A DNA stretch of 45,058 nt from positions 1 through 45,058 of the forward strand of contig JAHJXZ010000261.1 of the NCBI GenBank assembly GCA_018827205.1, in the 5' to 3' direction. Position numbers and translations under genes: made by a program. This DNA is from Gammaproteobacteria bacterium. Lineage in GTDB: Bacteria > Pseudomonadota > Gammaproteobacteria > Pseudomonadales > Pseudomonadaceae. The first letter of the stretch is position 1; each line of letters opens with the position of its first letter. Below are positions 8,372 to 15,912 of this stretch, piece by piece. The notes under the pieces were generated by a model. It made no database searches and was not told the DNA's origin. It saw nothing but the letters and a program-made list of their open reading frames with translations.

Positions 8372-9154
8372 TTAGGCCAACACCGCCTCGCTGCAACGCT
8401 CCAACTTCCTCACCTGATACTCCCTCGCCGCCTGATGAAACGCCCCCAGCAGCGCGTTGTAATCCGCCTTCTCCCAATAGCGATACTCAGGATGCCACTG
8501 CACCCCAACGGCAAACGCCTTGGCACCAATCACGCTAACCGCCTCGATCTGCCCATCCTCGGCCACGGCCTCAACCTGCAAACCCTCGCCGAGACGATCA
8601 ACACCCTGACCGTGCAACGAGTTGACCTTGATCTGCCGCTCGCCGAACAACGAATGCAGCACGCCGCCCTCAGTCAGAGCCACGTTGTGCATCGGGCCGT
8701 AGGCCACGTCGTCCGGTACGTCCTTCACCTCGCGGTGATCAAGACGCCCTTCCACCTCATGCACTTCGCGGTGCAGCGTGCCGCCAAATAGCACGTTCAT
8801 TTCCTGCATGCCCCGGCAGATGCCAAGGAAGGGAATGCCGCGATCAATACAGGCGCGCAGAAGGCGCAGTACGGTTTCATCACGGGGTTTGTCGGCCAGA
8901 CCGAGGCCGGGATGGTCGTCGCCGTAGAAGCTGGGGTGCACGTTGGAGAGCGAGCCGCCGAACATGATGCCGCTGACGTTATCGAGCACCGTGTCCATAT
9001 CCAGATCATCGCCAAAGGCCGGGATCATCAGCGGGAAGGCGCCGAAGCCGGTGACGGCGTGGATGTACTTCTCACCGACCAGGTGAAACCAGCCGATATC
9101 ACGGCTGGTCAGCTGCCAACGGCACAGGGGTAGGCCAATCATGGGTTTGCTCAT
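8372..9154 (-). CDS. Gamma-glutamyl-gamma-aminobutyrate hydrolase-like class I amidotransferase
   Basis: The protein has 260 residues and belongs to the PuuD/SpuA-like peptidase C26 family. These enzymes release GABA or similar products from gamma-glutamylated polyamine intermediates in the cytoplasm. The catalytic triad is visible: Cys113 in FLGICRGMQE, with His221 and Glu223 in VQWHPEYRYW. The oxyanion-region glycines lie in IMFGGSLSNV. Pseudomonas carries several paralogues for different polyamines, so the exact substrate is not fixed by sequence. It lies downstream of bauC on the same strand, across a terminator and a REP pair, so it is probably transcribed separately while sharing polyamine/beta-alanine catabolism. 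Confidence 0.87.
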   Translation of the reverse strand: MSKPMIGLPLCRWQLTSRDIGWFHLVGEKYIHAVTGFGAFPLMIPAFGDDLDMDTVLDNVSGIMFGGSLSNVHPSFYGDDHPGLGLADKPRDETVLRLLRACIDRGIPFLGICRGMQEMNVLFGGTLHREVHEVEGRLDHREVKDVPDDVAYGPMHNVALTEGGVLHSLFGERQIKVNSLHGQGVDRLGEGLQVEAVAEDGQIEAVSVIGAKAFAVGVQWHPEYRYWEKADYNALLGAFHQAAREYQVRKLERCSEAVLA

Positions 9155-9326
9155 TGCAAGGAGTCCTCTTCATTAATAATTGAAGTGGGCTGCCCTTGGG
9201 AGAGCGGGCTTGCGGGCCAGGAAACCCTGAACCCGCTCACCCAAGGGGTGCCGTAACCGGCCAGGCCGGGCACTGCACCAACGCCGCGCCCGCGCGGCTG
9301 GTTTGTTGCGAAAAGCTGTTCTTGCT

Positions 9327-9374
9327 TGATGGGTATCGCTGCGCTCGACCTGCGCGGCCCGACCCATCCTACGG
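9327..9374 (+). repeat. Dispersed repeat TGATGGGTATCGCT, copy 2
   Basis: It shares its first 14 bases and its last dozen (CCCATCCTACGG, one change) with the copy at 7720-7752. The middle differs in length. Confidence 0.55.
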
Positions 9375-9384
9375 TGCTACTTAT

Positions 9385-9448
9385 GTAGGAGCGGGCTTGC
9401 CCGCGATTCGCGGTTGGCAACGATCGCGGCCAAGGCCGCTCCTACAGG
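9385..9448. repeat. REP doublet
   Basis: GTAGGAGCGGGCTTGCCCGC (9385-9404) faces GCGGCCAAGGCCGCTCCTAC at the other end. It is an inverted pair of REP sequences whose outer ends are complementary. The left half is the same sequence as the REP just upstream of the RAYT gene at 15107, and the right half matches the REP just after that gene. Confidence 0.85.
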
Positions 9449-9463
9449 GAGTCATGCCCATCT

Positions 9464-9495
9464 AAAAAGGGGGCTGATCCTGCGATCAGCCCCCT
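9464..9495 (-). terminator. Terminator of bauC
   Basis: The stem GGGGGCTGATC/GATCAGCCCCC is followed on the minus strand by a T-run (AAAAA at 9464-9468 on the plus strand). It sits just after the bauC stop codon. Confidence 0.85.
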
Positions 9496-9504
9496 GGGTG
9501 TTAC

Positions 9505-11001
9505 TTAGCCATTACTCGGGAAGGCAAACTGCGCCGCCTCATGCGAGGCGCGCTGCGGCCAGCGCTGGGTAATGGCTTTTTTGCGGGTGTAGAAGCGCAC
9601 ACCGTCCGGGCCGTAGGCGTGCAGGTCGCCGAACAGCGAGCGCTTCCAGCCGCCGAAGCTGTGGTAGGCCACCGGTACCGGCAGCGGTACGTTGACGCCG
9701 ACCATGCCGACTTCGATCTCGTCGCAGAACAGGCGGGCTGACTCACCGTCGCGGGTGAAGATGCAGGTGCCGTTGCCGTATTCGTGATCGTTGATTAGCT
9801 GCATGGCTTGTTCCAGGCTGCCGACGCGGACGATGCACAGCACTGGGCCGAAAATTTCATCGGTATAGATGGTCATCTCTGGGGTCACCTTGTCGAACAG
9901 GGTGCCGCCGACGAAGTAGCCATTCTCGTTACCGGCCACCACCAGATCACGACCGTCGACCACCAGGCTTGCGCCCTGGGCAACACCAGCGTCGATATAG
10001 CCTTTGACCTTGTCACGCGCCGCAGCGGTAACCAGCGGGCCCATGTCAAGGCCGCAGGAAGTACCGGCACCGATTTTCAGCGCTTTGATTTGCGGGATGA
10101 GTTTCTGCACTAGCGCATCAGCAATCTGGTCGCCGACGCACACGGCGACGGAAATGGCCATGCAGCGCTCGCCGCAAGAACCGTAAGCCGCGCCCATCAG
10201 TGCGCTGACGGCGTTGTCCAGATCAGCATCAGGCATCAGCACGGCGTGGTTTTTCGCGCCGCCCAGGGCCTGTACGCGCTTACCACGCTTGGTGCCTTCG
10301 CTGTAGATGTATTCGGCAATCGGCGTGGAGCCAACAAAGCTAAGAGCTTTAACTTCCGGCGCTTCGATCAGTGCATCCACGGCTTCCTTGTCGCCGTGCA
10401 CCACGTTGAGCACGCCTTTTGGCAGACCGGCCTCTTGCAGCAGTTGGGCGATGTACAGGGTGGAGCTTGGGTCACGCTCGGATGGCTTCAAGATAAAGCA
10501 GTTGCCGCAGACGATGGCCAGCGGGTACATCCACAGCGGCACCATGGCCGGGAAGTTGAACGGGGTGATGCCGGCGACGACGCCGATTGGCTGCATGTCG
10601 CTCCAGGCGTCGATATTCGGGCCAACGTTGCGGCTGTACTCGCCCTTGAGGATTTCCGGGGCGGCGCAGGCGAATTCGACGTTTTCGATACCGCGCTTGA
10701 GTTCACCGGCGGCGTCTTCCAGGGTTTTGCCGTGCTCTTCGCTGATCAGCTTGGAGATGGTCGCTTCGTGCTGCTCCAGCAGTTGCTTGAAGCGGAACAT
10801 CACCTGGGCGCGCTTGGCTGGCGGGGTGTTGCGCCAGGCCGGGAAGGCGCTCTTGGCCGAGTCGATGGCCAGCTGCATGGTGGCGCGGTCGGCCAGGGCA
10901 ACTTGCTTGCTGACTTCACCGGTGGACGGGTTGAACACGTCGGCGCTACGGCCAGTACCGGCAGTCATTTCGCCGTGAATCAGGTGGTTTACGGTGGTCA
11001 T
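9505..11001 (-). CDS. bauC: CoA-acylating (methyl)malonate-semialdehyde dehydrogenase, BauC-like
   Basis: The 498-residue protein belongs to the MmsA type of aldehyde dehydrogenases. It should oxidise 3-oxopropanoate (malonate semialdehyde), the product of BauA, to acetyl-CoA. The catalytic Cys280 lies in GSCGERCMAIS. The usual Glu general base is replaced in ALGGAKNHAVL, as expected for CoA-dependent members. Cofactor-binding GITPFNFPAMVPLWM and LKPSERDPS are present. The ATG has AAGGAA upstream. It lies 156 bases downstream of bauA on the same strand. In P. aeruginosa the bauA and bauC genes belong to a beta-alanine operon with bauB and bauD; those two are not here. Valine-pathway MmsA is the alternative, but the neighbours favour BauC. 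Confidence 0.88.
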   Translation of the reverse strand: MTTVNHLIHGEMTAGTGRSADVFNPSTGEVSKQVALADRATMQLAIDSAKSAFPAWRNTPPAKRAQVMFRFKQLLEQHEATISKLISEEHGKTLEDAAGELKRGIENVEFACAAPEILKGEYSRNVGPNIDAWSDMQPIGVVAGITPFNFPAMVPLWMYPLAIVCGNCFILKPSERDPSSTLYIAQLLQEAGLPKGVLNVVHGDKEAVDALIEAPEVKALSFVGSTPIAEYIYSEGTKRGKRVQALGGAKNHAVLMPDADLDNAVSALMGAAYGSCGERCMAISVAVCVGDQIADALVQKLIPQIKALKIGAGTSCGLDMGPLVTAAARDKVKGYIDAGVAQGASLVVDGRDLVVAGNENGYFVGGTLFDKVTPEMTIYTDEIFGPVLCIVRVGSLEQAMQLINDHEYGNGTCIFTRDGESARLFCDEIEVGMVGVNVPLPVPVAYHSFGGWKRSLFGDLHAYGPDGVRFYTRKKAITQRWPQRASHEAAQFAFPSNG

Positions 11002-11076
11002 GGCAATTCCTTAATAACGGATCTTGTTTTTGCTGAAGCCGAACGGCTGGCTCCTGCAGGAAAATTGGGGTGTTCC

Positions 11077-11155
11077 CGTAGGGTGGATGACGCTGTTTTC
11101 ATCCACCTTGCGGCGCGGCAAATTGGTGGATGGGTGAAGCGTCATCCACCCTACG
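11077..11155 (-). repeat. Dispersed 79-bp inverted-repeat element, copy 1
   Basis: Perfect 17-base arms CGTAGGGTGGATGACGC and GCGTCATCCACCCTACG enclose a second inner pair (CATCCACC/GGTGGATG). Read on the minus strand, it aligns along its length with 43758-43826. It fills half of the gap between bauA and bauC and could fold as a stem-loop in their shared transcript. Confidence 0.75.
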
Positions 11156-11157
11156 GT

Positions 11158-12504
11158 TTAATCCAGACTGTTCAGCACATCACCGACGGCATTGAACACC
11201 GAGTCCAGCTGCTCAGGCTTGGTGTTGAAGGTTGGCCCGAACTGCAGGGTGTCGCCGCCGAAGCGCACGTAGAAGCCAGCCTTCCACAAAGCCATACCAG
11301 CTTCGAACGGACGTATCACCGGGTCGCCATCGCGCGGGGCGATCTGGATCGCGCCGGCCAGGCCGCAGTTGCGGATGTCGATGACGTTCTTGCTGCCTTT
11401 GAGACTGTGCAGCTTGTCTTCAAAGATCGGTGCCAGGGCAGCGGACTGCTCGATCAGGTTGTCGCGTTTGAGCAGTTCCAGGGTTGCCAGGCCGGCGGCA
11501 CAGGCAACCGGGTGGCCCGAGTAGGTGTAGCCGTGGCCGAACTCGACCATGTGCTCGGGGATCGCCTGGTTCATAAAGGTGTTGTAGATCTCGCTGGAGG
11601 CGATCACTGCGCCCAGCGGAATCGCGCCGTTGGTGACCTGCTTGGCGGTATTCATGATGTCTGGGGTAACGCCGAAGTATTCGGCACCGGTCCACTTACC
11701 CATGCGGCCGTAAGCGGTGATCACTTCGTCGAAGATCAGCAGGATGTTGTGCTGGGTGCAGATTTCACGCAGACGCTGCAGATAGCCGGTCGGCGGCACG
11801 ATCACGCCAGCGGAACCCGACATCGGCTCGACGATCACCGCAGCGATGTTCGAGGCGTCGTGCAGTTCGATCAGTTTCAGCAGCTCGTTGGCCAGCTCCA
11901 CGCCGCCGGTCTCGGCCATGCCTTTGGTGAAGGCCAGGTGCGACTGCAGAGTGTGCGGCAGGTGGTCGGCGTCCATCATCTGGCCGAACATTTTGCGGTT
12001 ACCGCCGATGCCGCCCAGCGAGGTGCCGGCGATGTTGACGCCGTGATAGCCACGGGCACGGCCGATAAATTTGGTTTTGCTTGGCTGGCCCTTCAAACGC
12101 CAGTAAGCCTTGGCCATTTTCACCGAGGTGTCGGCGCACTCGGAACCGGAGTCGGTGTAGAACACGTGATCGAGGCCGGCTGGGGTCAGCTCGGTGATTT
12201 TCTCGGCCAGTTGGTAAGACAGTGGGTGGCCGTACTGGAAGCCAGGGGCGTAATCGAGGGTGCCCAGCTGTTTGGCCACGGCCTCCTGAATTTCTTTGCG
12301 GTTATGCCCTGCACCGCAGGTCCACAGCCCGGACAGGCTGTCGAAGATGCGCCGACCTTTGTCGTCGATGAAGTAGTTACCGTCGGCGCCGACGATCAGG
12401 CGTGGGTCACGCTTGAAGTTGCGGTTGGCGGAAAACGGCATCCAGTGCGCATCCAGCTTGAGCTGGCTGGCCAGGGATGGGACTTCGGTCTGCGGCATGT
12501 TCAT
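11158..12504 (-). CDS. bauA: Beta-alanine:pyruvate (omega-amino acid) aminotransferase
   Basis: The protein has 448 residues, the length known for Pseudomonas BauA. This class III PLP aminotransferase moves the amino group of beta-alanine to pyruvate, giving malonate semialdehyde and alanine. The PLP lysine is Lys288 in NTAKQVTNGAIPLG; Asp259 in LLIFDEVITAYGRMG holds the pyridine nitrogen. TDSGSECADTSVKMA binds phosphate, and RARGYHGVNIAGTSLGG is also typical. The ATG at MNMPQTEV with GAGG upstream is preferred over a TTG five codons earlier. It is divergent from bauR, its likely activator, and precedes bauC. beta-Alanine would come from polyamine or pyrimidine breakdown. Confidence 0.93.
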   Translation of the reverse strand: MNMPQTEVPSLASQLKLDAHWMPFSANRNFKRDPRLIVGADGNYFIDDKGRRIFDSLSGLWTCGAGHNRKEIQEAVAKQLGTLDYAPGFQYGHPLSYQLAEKITELTPAGLDHVFYTDSGSECADTSVKMAKAYWRLKGQPSKTKFIGRARGYHGVNIAGTSLGGIGGNRKMFGQMMDADHLPHTLQSHLAFTKGMAETGGVELANELLKLIELHDASNIAAVIVEPMSGSAGVIVPPTGYLQRLREICTQHNILLIFDEVITAYGRMGKWTGAEYFGVTPDIMNTAKQVTNGAIPLGAVIASSEIYNTFMNQAIPEHMVEFGHGYTYSGHPVACAAGLATLELLKRDNLIEQSAALAPIFEDKLHSLKGSKNVIDIRNCGLAGAIQIAPRDGDPVIRPFEAGMALWKAGFYVRFGGDTLQFGPTFNTKPEQLDSVFNAVGDVLNSLD

Positions 12505-12575
12505 GGTGCGGCCTCGCAAGGAAGGGCGGTGTTCTTAGATAGAGAAGCAGTTGCCAGCAAAGGTGCCACGGGCTT

Positions 12576-12625
12576 AGAGTCAGGAAAACACGACTCTTCT
12601 TATCTTTAGTTAACCATTCACTAAA
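12576..12625. promoter_or_regulatory. Candidate BauR operator region
   Basis: Two inverted repeats lie between the divergent bauA and bauR starts. AGAGTC-N10-GACTCT spans 12576-12597, and TTTAGT-N9-ACTAAA spans 12605-12625. Both have the shape of LysR-type binding sites (short interrupted dyads, T-N11-A geometry inside). The second is 17 bases before the bauR ATG and may serve autoregulation. Binding is inferred. Confidence 0.5.
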
Positions 12626-12641
12626 CAATGAGCCATTCGCA

Positions 12642-13559
12642 ATGAGCACCCGCCGCCCCGATCCGCTGGCCCAGGTCAGTGATTTTGATATTCGCCTGCT
12701 CAAGCTGTTCCGCAGTGTGGTGGAGTGCGGCGGCTTTTCCGCTGCGGAAAGCGCGCTGGGCATCGGCCGCTCGGCAATCAGCCAGCAGATGAGCGACCTC
12801 GAACAACGCCTCGGTTTGCGCCTGTGCCAACGCGGCCGCGCCGGCTTTGCCCTGACCGAGGAAGGCCGCGAGGTGTACCAGAGCACCCAGCAACTGCTGG
12901 CGGCGCTGGAAAGTTTTCGCACCGAGGTCAACGGCCTGCACCAGCATCTGCGTGGCGAGCTGAATATCGGCCTGACCGACAACCTGGTAACGGTGCCGCA
13001 TATGCGCATCACCAATGCCCTGGCTCGGCTCAAAGAGCGCGGCCCCGACGTGCATATCCATATCCGCATGACCCCGCCCAGCGAAGTGGAACAAGGCGTG
13101 CTCGATGGCCGCTTGCATATCGGCGTGGTGCCGCAGGTAACGGCGCTGTCTGGTCTGGAATACCAGGCGCTGTACGACGAGCGCTCGCTGCTCTACTGCG
13201 CGGTCGGCCACCCGTTGTTCTATGTCGATGATCAGCAACTCGAAGATGAACGGCTGAACGCTCAGGAAGCCATCGCGCCGACCTTCCGCCTACCGCCCGA
13301 GGTGCAGAGCCATTACCAGGCGCTCAATTGCACTGCCAGCGCCTCGGACCGTGAAGGCATGGCCTTTCTGATTCTCACCGGACGCTATATCGGTTACCTG
13401 CCCGACCACTACGCCCAGGCATGGGTGCAGCAAGGCCGCCTGCGCGTACTCAAGCCCGACAGCCGTTACTACGACGTCAGCCTGGCCTCGGTAACCCGCA
13501 AAGGCCGGCGCCCGCACTTGGTGCTGGAGAGCTTTCTGGAAGCCCTGGCAGAGGCATGA
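12642..13559 (+). CDS. bauR: LysR-family regulator of the bau genes
   Basis: The protein has 305 residues. An N-terminal LysR helix-turn-helix lies at about 18-75 (VVECGGFSAAESALGIGRSAISQ, shown here only to its core; then LEQRLGLRLCQR). The effector domain lies at about 100-300. Orthologues sit divergent from bauA in Pseudomonas and activate beta-alanine catabolism. The start is an ATG 137 bases from the bauA start. The identification rests on gene order plus family; the inducer (beta-alanine) is from knowledge of P. aeruginosa. Confidence 0.85.
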   Translation: MSTRRPDPLAQVSDFDIRLLKLFRSVVECGGFSAAESALGIGRSAISQQMSDLEQRLGLRLCQRGRAGFALTEEGREVYQSTQQLLAALESFRTEVNGLHQHLRGELNIGLTDNLVTVPHMRITNALARLKERGPDVHIHIRMTPPSEVEQGVLDGRLHIGVVPQVTALSGLEYQALYDERSLLYCAVGHPLFYVDDQQLEDERLNAQEAIAPTFRLPPEVQSHYQALNCTASASDREGMAFLILTGRYIGYLPDHYAQAWVQQGRLRVLKPDSRYYDVSLASVTRKGRRPHLVLESFLEALAEA

Positions 13560-13727
13560 AGGCCCGCTGAAAATTGGTGCTAATGCTTGCGGAACACGCA
13601 CAAAGACAGTGCAAAAGCCCGATTAAATGGCGCATATAGCGCTTTTCCCTCTCCTTGCGCTTGTCACCTCGGCGGCGCTGGGGTATCAGTGCTGTCGTCC
13701 GAAAACCTGACCACTGCGGAATAGCCC

Positions 13728-14399
13728 ATGACTGTTGAAGTACTTGCGCACCGAGCCGACCCAACCAACAAACCGGCCGGGCGCATTCGTCAGAAAAATG
13801 AAGAAGCGATCATCAAGGCTGCCGAAGAAGAGTTCGCCAAACACGGCTTCAAAGGCACCAGCATGAACACCATCGCGCAGAATGTCGGGCTGCCGAAGGC
13901 CAACCTGCATTACTACTTCAACAACAAGCTGGGGTTGTACCAGGCGGTACTGGTGAACATCCTTGAACTATGGGACAGCACCTTCAATAACCTGACCGTG
14001 GACGACGACCCGGCCACAGCGCTGGCCAGCTATATCCGCGGCAAAATGGAATTTTCTCGCCGCCACCCGAAAGCCTCACGCATCTATGCCATGGAAGTAA
14101 TCAGTGGTGGCGAGCACCTGTCGCACATGCTCAATCAGGATTACCAGGACTGGTTCCGTGGCCGTGCCACAGTGTTAGAAGCCTGGAGCGCGGCGGGCAA
14201 GATGGACCCAGTCGACCCAGTGCACCTGATTTTCCTGATGTGGAGCAGCACCCAGCACTATGCCGACTTTGCCTCACAAATCTGCCGCGTCACCGGTCGT
14301 TCGCGCCTGGTAAAAGCGGATTATGAAGAGGCGGCCGATCAGTTGATCGCCATTATCCTCAAGGGCTGCGGCCTGACACCGCCTGCCAAAGACGCCTGA
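13728..14399 (+). CDS. RutR-like TetR-family regulator
   Basis: The protein has 223 residues. The helix-turn-helix is at about 25-70 (FKGTSMNTIAQNVGLPKANL). The C-terminal half matches the RutR/YcdC ligand domain strongly: E. coli RutR has LIFMIWASTQHYADFAPQ and this protein has LIFLMWSSTQHYADFASQ near residue 170. RutR senses uracil/thymine and binds TTGACCA-N2-TGGTCAA; Pseudomonas PydR is in the same group. Similar sites occur upstream of the nucleoside transporter genes and adenine deaminase in this window, making it a candidate regulator of that module. A half-site CTGACCA lies at 13707-13713 before its own start. Its stop codon overlaps the yigZ start. Confidence 0.87.
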   Translation: MTVEVLAHRADPTNKPAGRIRQKNEEAIIKAAEEEFAKHGFKGTSMNTIAQNVGLPKANLHYYFNNKLGLYQAVLVNILELWDSTFNNLTVDDDPATALASYIRGKMEFSRRHPKASRIYAMEVISGGEHLSHMLNQDYQDWFRGRATVLEAWSAAGKMDPVDPVHLIFLMWSSTQHYADFASQICRVTGRSRLVKADYEEAADQLIAIILKGCGLTPPAKDA

Positions 14400-14983
14400 T
14401 GCCCGCGACCCTGCTCGGCCCTTGCGACTACCGCGAGGAGATACGCAAAAGCCGCTTTCTTGCGCTCGCCGCACCGATTACCAGTGCGGCTGAGGCACAG
14501 GCATTTATCGCCGCACACAGCGATGCCAGCGCCAGCCATAACTGCTGGGCCTGGAAGGTCGGCCAGCAGTACCGCTTCAGTGACGATGGCGAACCCGGCG
14601 GCACCGCCGGCCGGCCAATACTTGCGGCGATTGAAGCGCAGGACATGGATCAGGTCGCGGTGCTGGTGATCCGCTGGTACGGCGGCATTCAACTCGGCAC
14701 CGGCGGCCTGGCCCGCGCCTACGGCGGCAGCGCCAACAAATGCCTGCAAGCAGCCCCGCGCCGCGAACTGATTACTCGCGACCACTACCAGTGTCACTGC
14801 CTGTTTGCCGAGTTGCCGCTGCTCAAGGCGCGCCTGAGCGAACTGGACTGCCTGCTGGAAAGCGAAACCTACGACGCCAGCGGCGCCGAATTGCACCTGG
14901 CTGTACCTGCGCCAAGGGTTGCCGAGCTGCAACGGCTGCTGGCGGATATCAGCCGTGGGCGGATTGAGTTACTGCCGCTCTAG
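14399..14983 (+). CDS. yigZ: YigZ/IMPACT family protein
   Basis: The protein has 194 residues. The N-terminal UPF0029/IMPACT domain (about 1-125) shows the conserved segments KSRFLALAAPI, ASHNCWAWKVG and FSDDGEPGGTAGRPIL. VLVIRWYGGIQLGTGGLARAYG ends this domain in a characteristic block. The C-terminal part is the DUF1949 ferredoxin-like domain. The family's molecular role in bacteria is not settled; the eukaryotic IMPACT relative controls Gcn2. The ATG overlaps the TGA of the upstream TetR gene by one base (TGATG), so translation is probably coupled. Confidence 0.92.
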   Translation: MPATLLGPCDYREEIRKSRFLALAAPITSAAEAQAFIAAHSDASASHNCWAWKVGQQYRFSDDGEPGGTAGRPILAAIEAQDMDQVAVLVIRWYGGIQLGTGGLARAYGGSANKCLQAAPRRELITRDHYQCHCLFAELPLLKARLSELDCLLESETYDASGAELHLAVPAPRVAELQRLLADISRGRIELLPL

Positions 14984-15040
14984 ATCCACTGCACTACGCT
15001 TCTCATTGTGTCTGTGAGACTGCAGCCTATTTCACGAATT

Positions 15041-15064
15041 ATCGCGGGCAAGCCCGCGCCTACA
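15041..15064 (-). repeat. REP sequence, inverted orientation
   Basis: ATCGCGGGCAAGCCCGCGCC then TACA is the reverse complement of the GGCGCGGGCTTGCCCGCGAT type of Pseudomonas REP. It lies in the gap between yigZ and the RAYT gene and faces the REP at 15107-15130. Confidence 0.8.
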
Positions 15065-15106
15065 GATGAGTGCAGTCATCCTGCAGTTTCGGTCACGCCG
15101 CCCCCC

Positions 15107-15130
15107 TGTAGGAGCGGGCTTGCCCGCGAT
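15107..15130 (+). repeat. REP sequence upstream of RAYT
   Basis: TGTAGGAGCGGGCTTGCCCG, then CGAT, is identical over its core to the left arm of the REP doublet at 9385. It lies 31 bases before the RAYT start codon. Confidence 0.85.
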
Positions 15131-15161
15131 CAACCTCGGATACGCCACAAGAGGCAATGGA

Positions 15162-15620
15162 ATGCCTGAAAAACCCCATGGTAGCAACCTGCGACGCGGC
15201 CGCTATTCAGAGCCGAACCGCCTTTATCTGCTGACCGCCACCCTACTGCAGCGCCGTCCGCTATTCAGCGACTTCAAACTGGCCCGCTTGCTGATCACTG
15301 AACTACGCGCAGCCCATGATCAACAACAGGTCACGTCTCTGGCCTGGGTGGTTATGCCCGATCATCTGCACTGGCTTGTACAACTGCAAACTGGCTCGCT
15401 GGAACAACTGATGCGCCGTATCAAAAGCAAAAGCGCACGGCAGATCAATCAGCTACTCGGCACACACGGCCCGATTTGGCAGCCGGGTTACCACGACCGC
15501 GCGCTGCGCCAAGATGAAGACCTGCAATCGGCGGCTCGCTATATCGTCGCCAATCCACTACGTGCAGGCCTGGTAAAACGTATTGGCGATTACCCGTTAT
15601 GGGATGCGGTGTGGCTGTGA
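15162..15620 (+). CDS. REP-associated tyrosine transposase (RAYT)
   Basis: The 152-residue protein is of the Y1_Tnp/TnpA-REP type. RAYTs are single-copy relatives of IS200/IS605 transposases that bind and cut REP DNA. The HUH metal-binding motif is His68 and His70 in VVMPDHLHWLVQ. The likely catalytic tyrosine is Tyr127 in ARYIVANPLRAGLVKR; IWQPGYHDRALRQDED is the usual preceding block. All active-site residues are present, so the enzyme looks intact. The ATG at MPEKPHGSN has GAGG upstream; a longer in-frame start at 15066 would run through the REP and is rejected. REP copies lie on both sides within about 100 bases, as in a REPtron. Confidence 0.93.
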   Translation: MPEKPHGSNLRRGRYSEPNRLYLLTATLLQRRPLFSDFKLARLLITELRAAHDQQQVTSLAWVVMPDHLHWLVQLQTGSLEQLMRRIKSKSARQINQLLGTHGPIWQPGYHDRALRQDEDLQSAARYIVANPLRAGLVKRIGDYPLWDAVWL

Positions 15621-15641
15621 GGCTGCAGCCGGCCTGACGAA

Positions 15642-15750
15642 TGATCGCGGCCAAGGCCGCTCCTACAAGGTGTATAGCCGCTACGAAGGATCGCAGGCTC
15701 GGCTGCGGGCCTCTGTAGGAGCGGGGGGACGCCCAGTTATTGCCCGCGAT
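15642..15750. repeat. REP pair downstream of RAYT
   Basis: GATCGCGGCCAAGGCCGCTC then CTAC (15642-15665) matches the right arm of the doublet at 9385-9448. A second, degenerate REP (TGTAGGAGCGGGGGGACGCC, ending GCCCGCGAT) spans 15714-15750. Together with the pair at 15041-15130 they bracket the RAYT gene. Confidence 0.8.
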
Positions 15751-15851
15751 GCGCCAAAACGAACCAACCCTCAAGACGGCGCACCAAGCTGGAGCCTTCT
15801 GTAGCCATGGGGTTACGGCAACGCATTGGCTAGCACGGCGCATCAGCTTTT

Positions 15852-15875
15852 CTGACTCACTGGCCAGCTTTTTGC
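15852..15875 (+). promoter_or_regulatory. Motif shared with the BMP gene promoter (RutR-like box)
   Basis: CTGACTCACTGGCCAG, followed by CTTTTTGC, ends 37 bases before the ATPase start. Its last 15 bases, TGGCCAGCTTTTTGC, differ from the site before the BMP gene (TGGTCAGCTTTTTGC, 19771-19785) at one position. The left half is a poor fit to the RutR consensus, so this is the weakest of three candidate sites. Confidence 0.45.
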
Positions 15876-15912
15876 TTTAACCAGGCCAGTTGTCATTCCT
15901 GAGCCACTGCCC

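Larger units (their letters stand above)
9155..9504. other. Intergenic region with repeats and terminator
   Basis: This is a 350-base gap between bauC and the amidotransferase gene. From left to right it holds unassigned sequence, a copy of the TGATGGGTATCGCT repeat, a head-to-head REP pair and the bauC terminator. No gene was seen. Confidence 0.6.

Noticed and set aside
10246-12609. A 787-residue open frame on the plus strand opposite bauC and bauA
   Set aside because: It is the antisense shadow of two clearly functional enzymes with intact active sites. Long antisense frames are common in GC-rich Pseudomonas DNA, and the translation resembles no family.
15066-15161. Longer start for the RAYT protein
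   Set aside because: It would translate the REP sequence at 15107-15130. GAGG before 15162 and family N-termini favour the shorter start.
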